Of a DNA stretch of 13,188 nt, positions 8,001-13,188 are shown piece after piece. The stretch covers positions 13,033-26,220 of the forward strand of contig NWUY0300011558.1 in the NCBI GenBank assembly GCA_004151065.3, given 5' to 3'. Under the pieces are notes generated by a model. That model was given only the letters and a program-made list of their open reading frames with translations, was not told where the DNA came from and ran no database searches. The DNA comes from Larix sibirica (lineage: Eukaryota; Streptophyta; Pinopsida; Pinales; Pinaceae). Within the stretch, counting starts at the first letter, position 1. Each line of letters starts with the position of its first letter. Both the position numbers and the translations under genes were made by a program.

Positions 8001-10525
8001 TTTATTATTCACTTTTACACTCACTTATCAAGTCCCACAGAGGAAGAGAGGGAAGCCAAGCAAGCATGCATATCCATACAGCAACCAGTCCAAAAATCAC
8101 CAAATAGTTTGAAATGTCCTCAGATATCCCGGTCCAGACAAATGTCAAAAAGGAGAAAGCACCAAAATACAACCAAATTGTCATCTTGGCATTCCCCCAT
8201 CAAAAAGGAACAAAGAAAAACTTCCAAAAGGTATCAAGAGAAATATCACCATTCACCATCCATAATCAAAGAAACACAAAATAGGTTTAAGAGGCACATG
8301 GCAAGAAATAAAGCATCAGTCCTGTTTAGATATGGAAAACTGTAACATTCCTGAAGTCAAGGCAGATCATAGGGTAAACATCAGTTTTTTGTTATTCTAA
8401 GGGTCAAAACCTGAATATCAAACCTAGTGGCGAGCTTACACGACAACATGATCTGAATGTAATTCTGTAAACTATTTATTAATAAAAATTCTCCTTTCCG
8501 ATTTCCCGAACCAAAAAATCAGAAGATACAGAACCCTGAAAAAAACATGCATGACAGTTTTCAAAATTGAAAACTTCTTGAGGGTAAAAATTAAAAATAC
8601 TAAGAACAAGCACCAATTGCATATCTGAAGTTCCATTCTTGTCCTTGCTTTATTTCAGGGGTGACGATCAAAACCAGGCCTGCTCACCAGTGCCTTCAAG
8701 AGTTCTCAACTTCTCACACTTGAATGTTAGGAGAGCTGGACCTCATCACTCTTTCGATCTCCACAGGATCAGGCAGCCAGAACCCTCAGCCCTGGACACT
8801 CCCCAGAGGATATCATCCACCAGTGCATTGGCCCTTTCAAAGTTATTGATGACTCCAATGAGGAACCTGCTTCACAGTTCCCTCACTCGTCCTAGGTAGC
8901 CAGCTCCAGCAGGTTTTGACATCCTCTCTTTGATGCAGCACCAAGACATTTCAGTTCCAGCATCTTTCTTGTTCTTGCACCTTATTTTATATCTTACCTT
9001 AGCGAGACATTTAGCTTTTAGCTAGAAATTTAGTTGATTTAACAGTTGTTCTTGCACCCCAACTTTGTACCCATGTTGGATGTACTCTTTTAGTCCTGTT
9101 GACCTACTTTTATGGTCATCTGTTAGAAATTGATAAAATTATCTTATCAGGGTCCTTGTAAACAGATAAACTGTGATCATTGAAAATTCCTCAACATCAG
9201 ATGCAGTGCAGAACTCCCAACCCACGACAACATTGATACCTAGCATGGAGTTAAGTTTGATCCCTGAACTTTACCCACTCAAAACAAGAAGTTGTCAACG
9301 GCGGCTTGACAAATCGATGAACGCAGGGAAGTGGTTGGTGAAAGCAGGGAGGTGAATGCGGGGAACTGCTATCGGTTCCACCAGGATTCAAGTCTCTCCA
9401 GCATACTGCTGGACCATGTTTAAGGGCAGCATGTCCATAAAAAACAAATCACCCAAAATTCGGCAACTTGGCAACGGCGGCTTGCCGGGTTTCGGCAACC
9501 TGTCGACGCCGACTTTCAGGATCGGTGATAGCAGGCAACTGCTATCACTTCCTCCAGGGTTCAAATCTCCGATAGTTACAGCTCGCTCGTGTTAAAGGTG
9601 AGCATTTCCATAAAATCACCAAGAATTTCAAAAATTCGCTAGTTATTAAAAAAATCACGGACGCCACTAAACATTGGGCTGATTAAAAAAATCGCTAGTT
9701 TTTCCAAAAAATCACTAATGCCACGCAACTCTTTTCATATAGAGAGGTATATAGGTACTCTGGAGCTATATGGGTACTAATGCCAGTCAGGGAGAGTCAG
9801 GGTACTGCCTACTGCCAGTGGGAGTATTGCATCGAAATAGATATTTCCTCTCTTTTTTAAATTTTTCATTCCTGATTGGTAAAACAGTCTAAAAATTGCT
9901 CCCGAGCTTTTTAATGATTTTTTATTCTAAGTTATCGTATCTTGGAAAATGCCAGAATGTTAGCAAGAAAATGCACAAAAACCCACAACAGCCAAGTGGG
10001 CACAGAACATCTCAAACCTAAAACTGCCGAAACTAATAAACCCAAATCAGGCAACATGAATCAGACCACGGAAAACCACCGTTCAAACAATCATCAGGCC
10101 ATCAACACAGATGCTTGGACGGAACCCAAAGCGATGAAGACAAGGGTTTAAGCAAGGTTTAAGCCCAGGACTTACTTGAGACGAAGAGACTGCAGAGCAA
10201 TGCCAGAGCACATGTAAACACTAAGCAGCAGGCAGAAAATGTTGTGCGCCACGACGAGCACCCGCAGGGGCAAAGGCTCTCTGCTCTTGTTGGGCTTCAG
10301 CGCCGCCACCTGAATCCACAGCGATCCCAGGCACACTGCGCACAAATACGCCGCCAGCGCAACGATCATGGGTGTCGGACTGTCAACTGCAGGCCACCCG
10401 CGCGTGGGAGGCGCACTCGCCAGTTCCACCCCGGTGGCCGCATTTATGATCCGCAACACTCGCTCTGTAATTCGCTCGTCCACAGCACTGTAATAGTGGC
10501 CGAGACCCCAAGGAAGAGAAGCCAT
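5000..10525 (-). CDS. GNS1/SUR4 (ELO) family very-long-chain fatty acid elongase, 7 exons, complete
   Basis: Spliced CDS on the minus strand: 10525-10176, 7865-7823, 6234-6178, 5983-5869, 5566-5449, 5283-5184, 5098-5000. The total is 882 nt, giving 293 residues and a TGA stop. All six introns are GT-AG and every junction keeps frame. The sequence shows KxxExxDT at residues 143-150, the HVYHH histidine box at 166-170, NxxxHxxMYxYY at 196-207 and TxxQxxQ at 231-237. These are the diagnostic motifs of ELO condensing enzymes, which join malonyl-CoA to acyl-CoA in the ER membrane. Several hydrophobic segments are visible, and the protein ends in KKLE, a KKxx ER-retrieval signal. The length is normal for the family. 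The IIAHHAPGG and YFSAAMNS stretches resemble moss and other plant polyunsaturated-fatty-acid elongases. Substrate chain length cannot be read from sequence. Exons 2-7 also occur at 195-3060, probably through an assembly duplication. Start: first ATG of the ORF, Met-Ala, just before the N-terminal segment. Confidence 0.93.
5184..5283 (-). CDS. ELO elongase exon 6 (TxxQxxQ motif)
   Basis: This exon encodes residues 229-261. TRIQMLQ at 231-237 is the fourth ELO signature and lies in a membrane helix. It is followed by the typical loop THAPYPRFL. Acceptor ATCTCAG, donor GTATCT, exit phase 0. The identical copy is at 379-478. Confidence 0.92.
5449..5566 (-). CDS. ELO elongase exon 5 (NxxxHxxMYxYY motif)
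   Basis: This exon encodes residues 190-227 with split codons at both ends. NSAVHIIMYFYY (196-207) is the third ELO signature. It is followed by a basic loop (KEKLRRK) ending in YLFWGK. The acceptor TGTAG was preferred because it joins GGD directly to AYFSAA, as in plant homologues. Donor GTAAGT. The identical copy is at 644-761. Confidence 0.93.
5567..5868 (-). other. Elongase intron 4 (302 bp) containing a SINE-like insert
   Basis: Donor GTACTT, acceptor TGTAG. About 130 of its 302 bases (about 5660-5790) look like a tRNA-derived element. The second copy is 762-1063. Introns 3 (5984-6177), 5 (5284-5448) and 6 (5099-5183) are short and unremarkable. Confidence 0.8.
5869..5983 (-). CDS. ELO elongase exon 4 (histidine box HVYHH)
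   Basis: This exon encodes residues 151-188 plus one base. It carries HVYHH at 166-170, the catalytic histidine box of the family, followed by a hydrophobic IIWWII helix and HHAPGGD. Acceptor TTCCAG. The donor is the weaker GTACTT, and the split codon is completed as GCA by exon 5. The identical copy is at 1064-1178. Confidence 0.94.
6178..6234 (-). CDS. ELO elongase exon 3 (KxxExxDT motif, residues 132-150)
   Basis: This exon encodes 19 residues from MAYFIYLFY to MDT and contains the whole KIFELMDT signature, the first conserved motif of ELO condensing enzymes. Acceptor TTTCAG, donor GTGAGA, phase 0 at both ends. The identical copy is at 1373-1429. Confidence 0.9.
6235..7822 (-). other. Elongase intron 2 (1588 bp)
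   Basis: Donor GTATTT at 7822, acceptor TTTCAG at 6235. It contains one SINE-like element (about 6820-7000). The rest shows no conserved protein in any frame. The second copy is 1430-3017. Confidence 0.85.
7823..7865 (-). CDS. ELO elongase exon 2 (43-bp small exon, residues 118-131)
   Basis: This short exon encodes YSVWGNAYKDDEKE. The WGN core matches the loop that precedes the KxxExxDT region in plant ELO proteins. The acceptor is GAGCAG and the donor is GTATTT. It is too short to be found by ORF length and was placed by family order and phase. The identical copy is at 3018-3060. Confidence 0.88.
9397..9413. other. Perfect 7-bp hairpin with TAC loop
   Basis: TCCAGCA, TAC, TGCTGGA. It lies in the first unit of the 173-176 bp repeat, about 130 bp from the GCAA hairpin in the second unit. 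The copy is at 4592-4608. Confidence 0.7.
9525..9548. other. Perfect 10-bp hairpin with GCAA loop
   Basis: GTGATAGCAG (9525-9534) is followed by the four bases GCAA and then its exact reverse complement CTGCTATCAC (9539-9548). The GCAA loop is of the GNRA type on the plus strand. The same hairpin is at 4720-4743. Confidence 0.8.
9631..9724. repeat. Direct repeat pair, 56-bp spacing
   Basis: TCGCTAGTT at 9636 and 9692 is followed in both units by an A-run, ATCAC and GCCAC. It lies just outside the duplicated block, in the part of intron 1 present once. Confidence 0.6.
10176..10525 (-). CDS. ELO elongase exon 1 (residues 1-116 plus two bases)
   Basis: This exon encodes a soluble N-terminus and the first two membrane segments, at about residues 52-72 and 88-110. 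Between them is the REPLPLR stretch (82-88), typical of the cytosolic loop before the second helix in ELO proteins. The open frame continues only to a TAA at 10174-10172. A consensus GTAAGT donor at 10175-10170 interrupts the last Lys codon (phase 2), and the exon 2 acceptor restores it as AAA. The exon is clearly richer in G+C than the introns. It is the only exon present once in the window. Confidence 0.92.
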
Positions 10526-10643
10526 TAATGCACTTATGTTCTGCTCTCCCGATCTGCTCTGCTATTAATGTAAAGAAGGAGAACGTAAGCTAGTAATAAT
10601 AACTTACTACATATTGTGCGGCTCCGGTTGAAGAATAGAGAAT

Positions 10644-10760
10644 ATGGTGTTTGGAGTTCGAATCGAGTTTCTGGTGGTGGGGTTTAGGGCTTTGCGGCAG
10701 TGCGCAACAGTCTGTAATTCTTTCTCGGCGAAATCGCCGGCGTTCCGGGCGCCGGCAGAG
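10644..10760 (+). CDS. Candidate first exon of a divergent plus-strand gene (weak)
   Basis: An ATG at 10644 opens 39 codons that end exactly at GCAGAG|GTATAT, a usable splice donor in phase 0; unspliced, the frame stops at 10772. The peptide starts MVFGVRIEFLVVGFRALRQ. After residue 8 it has no acidic residue until the last one, and it is rich in Arg, Ser and Ala, like an organelle-targeting presequence. No continuing exon is recognised in the 2.4 kb of A+T-rich DNA to the right. The segment also lies in the elongase leader on the opposite strand, so it may be chance. Confidence 0.2.
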
Positions 10761-10770
10761 GTATATACAT
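10684..10770 (-). other. 28-codon upstream ORF in the elongase leader
   Basis: ATG at 10770, TAA at 10686-10684. The peptide is Pro/Ala/Arg-rich. Whether it is transcribed depends on the true start site: with the TATA box at 10791-10798 the transcript would begin very near this ATG. Confidence 0.3.
10726..10756. other. Two overlapping GC-rich inverted repeats in the promoter
   Basis: CGGCGA/TCGCCG (10726-10739, two-base spacer) overlaps GCCGGCG/CGCCGGC (10736-10756, seven-base spacer). Both are perfect. They lie between the TATA-like box and the ATG, so they could form structure in the leader RNA or serve as a dyad binding site. Confidence 0.55.
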
Positions 10771-10790
10771 AATTATATTTCTCTCCCGGA

Positions 10791-10798
10791 TATTTATA
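10791..10798 (-). promoter_or_regulatory. TATA-like box TATAAATA
   Basis: It matches the plant TATA consensus on the minus strand, 266 bp before the elongase ATG. A second AT-rich candidate (GTATATAC, 10761-10768) is closer to the gene and is palindromic. Confidence 0.4.
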
Positions 10799-11020
10799 AA
10801 ACTAATGATCCAGACACGTTGTGTTTCTTTGATCTTGAACCGATCCAGATAAGCCCGCCATGACTCGAGGCAACCTCAGATTCAGACACCCACGGGCCAC
10901 GTTCGCGCTGTTCGTATCGAGAATGATTTTCTCTTCATCTATTTACCATTAAAAAAATTTCACAGATTATTCGAGCTTAATCACCCGGCTTGGATGACAT
11001 CTGCGGCTCGGTGCGGTGAG

Positions 11021-11041
11021 AATATATATATATATATATAA
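11021..11041. repeat. AT dinucleotide microsatellite
   Basis: An uninterrupted TA run of about ten units marks the step from GC-richer upstream DNA to the A+T-rich flank. A shorter, broken ATAT run occurs near 11192-11210. Confidence 0.9.
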
Positions 11042-11536
11042 GAAATAAAATGTTTGAAACTTTGGTTGTTATTTTTTTTAATTCCATTTAATGTCTTTTC
11101 TTATTAAATTAAATTAACTAAATATAATTATAATTATGAATAAATTGTGTAAATTTTATGTTAAATCTATAATAAAAAAATAAGTTTTAAGAAATATATA
11201 TATATCTATATTTTAAATATTAATAAATTTAGTTTAAAAGGTATAAGTGGAAGTTTATAAATAAAATTTGATAATTGAAGTAAGATAGATTTCACCATCT
11301 TATAAAAATTAATTACATGGATACATGTTGATATCTTAGAATTTAGAGCGGACTAATATTTATGATTTTCTTATATTGTACTTGGATGAAAAGTAACAAT
11401 TAACTTATTTGTGGCGCTTAACTTGTGGCCTATCCATATTTACCAACCACAACTTAAGTAATTGTACTAGTCATATAAATAAATAAAATTATCCATATAT
11501 ATTATCATATGCCATAACATTAAAGTCACTTGTAAC

Positions 11537-11584
11537 ACATCTCTTTCACCACAAGTTATAACATCTTTTTCACCACAAGTTATA
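11537..11584. repeat. Tandem duplication, 24-bp period
   Basis: ACATC, TTTCACCACAAGTTATA occurs twice (from 11537 and 11561), with one C/T difference in the pyrimidine tract. Confidence 0.8.
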
Positions 11585-11600
11585 AGAGTCCCCCCTTAAC

Positions 11601-11640
11601 CACTTCAAATTATCTTATGTTCCATCACTTCAAATTATCT
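11601..11640. repeat. Short direct repeat, 25-bp period
   Basis: CACTTCAAATTATCT occurs at 11601 and 11626. Confidence 0.75.
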
Positions 11641-12390
11641 GATCTCTTCCACTAAAGGTTGTGAGGTTGTAAGAGATCTTATCATGTACTCTTTGTCATT
11701 GTTTCTAAATACCTAATTTTTTATGAATGAATTTTATTAGTTGACTCAATCTTGTATCACGTGAGTGAGTACGAGTCGCTAGCCACAAGTTAAGTGGTTA
11801 TGTTAGTCTAATATGACTCATCTCTCATGAATGTAATTTATTAATAACTAATTTTTTATAAACTTAAATAATGATCAATTTCTAATGAATTTGAATAATT
11901 AACTTAGCATTAATAAAATATCTCTTTTTATTAATTATTAAAATACATAATATTCAAGCCATTCACTAATGCACATTTCATGTAAATGTTATTTACTAGC
12001 GACAAATTTCTCATGGAGCATTTATTTATTCTATGTTTTGGACTTTACTGTAGGTTTTGGTTGGATCCATCATCATTTTTTTTTTGGTAAAATCCAAATT
12101 TGGAATTGTTTAAATTGTGTTTTTGACTCCATAAATAGATGCAACACCCTTGAATACCCAAATAGCACCTAAATTATGCAAACGTAAAAAGACTATACCA
12201 TTTCTTACTAACTTGAGTAATTCATATATCACTAATAAACTATTCTATTTTCATAATTAACTACAATAAACATCATTCTATAGCGTATTTAATATCCAAA
12301 TCATTTAAGAAGACCTATATTAATGAGCATCATTTACTAATGACTAATTTCTCATAAATTCTAAGAGTCCACTTAGAAATCATTAAACAT

Positions 12391-12436
12391 ATTTTTCAAG
12401 ATTTACTAAGTTTATTTTTCAAGATTTACTAAGTTG
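12391..12436. repeat. Tandem duplication, 23-bp period
   Basis: ATTTTTCAAGATTTACTAAG followed by TT occurs at 12391 and 12414, identical except at the final base. Confidence 0.85.
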
Positions 12437-12494
12437 AATATTTATTGATATATATACTAAAGTTATTCATTATAACCTACATCATATCACTTTC

Positions 12495-12618
12495 ACCAAT
12501 AATGAATTTCTCAATGTAAATATTCTAATTATTTATAATATTTCATTTTTAAGAACCAATAATGAATTTCTCATAAATTTAAATATTCTAATTATTCATG
12601 ATATTTCATTTTTTAAGA
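12495..12618. repeat. Tandem duplication, 60-bp period
   Basis: Both units start ACCAATAATGAATTTCTCA (12495 and 12555) and end in an ATATTTCATTTTT run followed by AAGA. They differ by a few substitutions and small indels. Confidence 0.85.
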
Positions 12619-12921
12619 GTCATTGTGTGGATTATTTAATACCAAAGTCTTTCATTATGATTCATTTTCCATGAGTATTATTAACTAATCATTTATTTAT
12701 CATGGATGTAAATATTAAATTATTGAATCATTCACTATAATCCATCTCCTATAAATATGATTTATTAATAATAAAATTCTTATAAATTTGAAAGTTCACA
12801 TTACAGATATTTAGTATTAATACTTAAGTCATTTATTATGAGTCATTTTACATTAACATCATTCATATGATTTTCAATATTTAATACTTAAGTTAAAGAT
12901 GGAAAAGTGAGATTTAAAATA

Positions 12922-12974
12922 ACAAAATAAATAACATAAATTTAAATATCATATTGGACAAAATAAATAACATA
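12922..12974. repeat. Direct repeat, 36-bp period
   Basis: ACAAAATAAATAACATA occurs at 12922 and 12958. Confidence 0.8.
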
Positions 12975-13017
12975 CACACGTGCTAAATAATCAAGATTTC
13001 CTTAGAAGATCACCCAC

Positions 13018-13066
13018 CATAATATAACTTTAGATCAAACACATAATATAACTTTAGATCAAACAT
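13018..13066. repeat. Perfect tandem duplication, 24-bp period
   Basis: CATAATATAACTTTAGATCA followed by AACA occurs twice in a row (13018 and 13042) with no difference. Confidence 0.9.
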
Positions 13067-13188
13067 GCTTAATCATAAAGTTTTCCTACATAGTCAAGCT
13101 TCCTTAATCCATGATTTTGGAACTTTACTATGGGTTTTGATCATTTTTATCTGAATCGGTAATTTTTTGGGTAAAATCTAAATTTTTA

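Larger units (their letters stand above)
4815..9618. repeat. Right copy of the 4804-bp direct duplication
   Basis: This copy begins immediately after the single N and continues into unique sequence after 9618, where intron 1 goes on to exon 1. It is therefore the copy physically linked to the gene's start codon. Confidence 0.97.
9294..9640. repeat. Imperfect 173-176 bp tandem repeat, two units, in intron 1
   Basis: Anchors recur in the same order. CAACGGCGGCTTG occurs at 9296 and 9472 (176 apart). AACTGCTATC followed by TTCC, CCAGG and TTCAA occurs at 9364 and 9537 (173 apart). AGCAT followed by CCATAAAA occurs in both units. The two units are clearly diverged, so the duplication is old. Most of it is present again at 4489-4813. 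Confidence 0.7.
7866..10175 (-). other. Elongase intron 1 (2310 bp), transposon-rich
   Basis: GTAAGT donor at 10175, GAGCAG acceptor at 7866. Going down the gene, it holds a unique A-rich part (9619-10175), a 56-bp-spaced repeat pair (9631-9724), a GC-richer 173-176 bp tandem repeat with hairpins (9294-9640), a possible SINE copy (9332-9440) and a retroelement-like coding remnant (8639-8940). The remainder is A+T-rich intron with nothing recognisable. The part up to 9618 is repeated at 3061-4813. Confidence 0.85.
10526..10800 (-). promoter_or_regulatory. 5' leader and core promoter region of the elongase gene
   Basis: The stretch upstream of the ATG is GC-richer than the DNA beyond 11020. 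A TATA-like TATAAATA lies at 10798-10791 on the minus strand. A start about 25-35 bp downstream of it would give a leader of roughly 230-240 nt. A GTAAGT at 10603-10598 could be a 5'-UTR splice donor, but no well-spaced acceptor was found. Confidence 0.5.
11417..11794. mobile_element. Candidate MITE bounded by 13-bp inverted repeats
   Basis: CTTAACTTGTGGC (11417-11429) is the exact reverse complement of GCCACAAGTTAAG (11782-11794). Both ends contain TTAA, which could be the target duplication. The 378-bp size and A+T-rich interior with no ORF fit a non-autonomous DNA transposon. The inverted repeats are short, and the word CCACAAGTTA also occurs inside, so chance or a local repeat is possible. 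Confidence 0.3.
11806..12900. repeat. Degenerate A+T-rich array
   Basis: A phrase like TTCATTATGATTCATTTTCC recurs in altered form near 12466, 12651, 12731 and 12832, with a related one near 11806. TAATTTCTCATAAATT-like phrases recur between them. Spacing is irregular (about 80-185 bp in the right part), so this is an old, eroded array or nested copies of one element rather than a clean satellite. Confidence 0.45.
11042..13188. other. A+T-rich intergenic DNA without a recognisable gene
   Basis: All six frames are broken by frequent stops. The longest open frame (11969-12172, plus) is low-complexity and matches no family I know. The region consists of degenerate and short perfect direct repeats, described separately. 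Confidence 0.75.
12033..13188 (+). repeat. Related segments at 12033-12104 and 13111-13188
   Basis: Both segments read TTTTGG, ACTTTACT, GGGTTTTG or GGTTTTGG, a T-run, then GGTAAAATC and AAATTT, in the same order, about 1078 bp apart. The second is cut by the window edge. They may be two ends or two copies of one element. Confidence 0.5.

Noticed and set aside
9942-10151. 69-codon plus-strand frame near exon 1
   Set aside because: It lies inside intron 1 and is Asn/Thr/Lys-rich, consistent with A-rich non-coding DNA.
10244-10528. 94-codon open frame on the plus strand
   Set aside because: It is the complementary shadow of elongase exon 1, which has clear family motifs on the minus strand.
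11969-12172. 67-codon frame in the A+T-rich flank
   Set aside because: Phe/Leu/Cys-rich from T-rich DNA, with part of a dispersed repeat inside it and no motif.
1-13188. CRISPR array, prokaryotic operon or phage-type defence system
   Set aside because: There are no regularly spaced short repeats with unique spacers, and no prokaryotic gene organisation. The split elongase gene shows eukaryotic DNA.

Overview
The window looks like land-plant nuclear DNA: one intron-rich protein gene, GT-AG introns, transposon-derived DNA inside the introns and a very A+T-rich flank. No bacterial gene organisation, RNA operon or CRISPR array is visible. The only gene I can reconstruct with confidence is a GNS1/SUR4 (ELO)-type fatty acid elongase on the minus strand. 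Its protein reads like the ELO enzymes of mosses and other plants that make C20 fatty acids. A gymnosperm, fern, lycophyte or bryophyte seems more likely than an angiosperm, but the sequence does not settle the lineage.

Layout: 10-4813 and 4815-9618 are two almost identical 4804-bp copies of the same DNA (period 4805), separated by one N at 4814. The left copy ends exactly at the N and the right copy begins exactly after it. This is the signature of two contigs whose overlapping ends were placed side by side instead of merged, so the duplication is most likely an assembly artefact. The true locus would then be about 8.4 kb in this window. Each copy carries exons 2-7 of the elongase; exon 1 (10176-10525) exists once, to the right.

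The gene: joining exon 1 to exons 2-7 of the right copy gives an 882-nt reading frame (293 residues plus stop) with six GT-AG introns and all phases matching. The four ELO signatures are present in order (KxxExxDT, HxxHH, NxxxHxxMYxYY, TxxQxxQ), and the C-terminus is a KKLE endoplasmic-reticulum retrieval signal. The enzyme should catalyse the condensing step of malonyl-CoA-dependent fatty acid elongation in the ER membrane.

Introns 1, 2 and 4 hold sequences resembling tRNA-derived SINEs, all antisense to the gene. Intron 1 also holds a 173-176 bp imperfect tandem repeat with strong hairpins, and a possible degraded retroelement coding fragment. Upstream of the gene (10526-10800) is a GC-rich leader/promoter with a TATA-like box, short upstream ORFs and nested inverted repeats; a possible divergent plus-strand first exon overlaps it.

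From about 11020 to the end the DNA is A+T-rich with no convincing gene. It holds an AT microsatellite, a candidate MITE, several perfect or near-perfect 23-60 bp duplications, and a degenerate tandem array.
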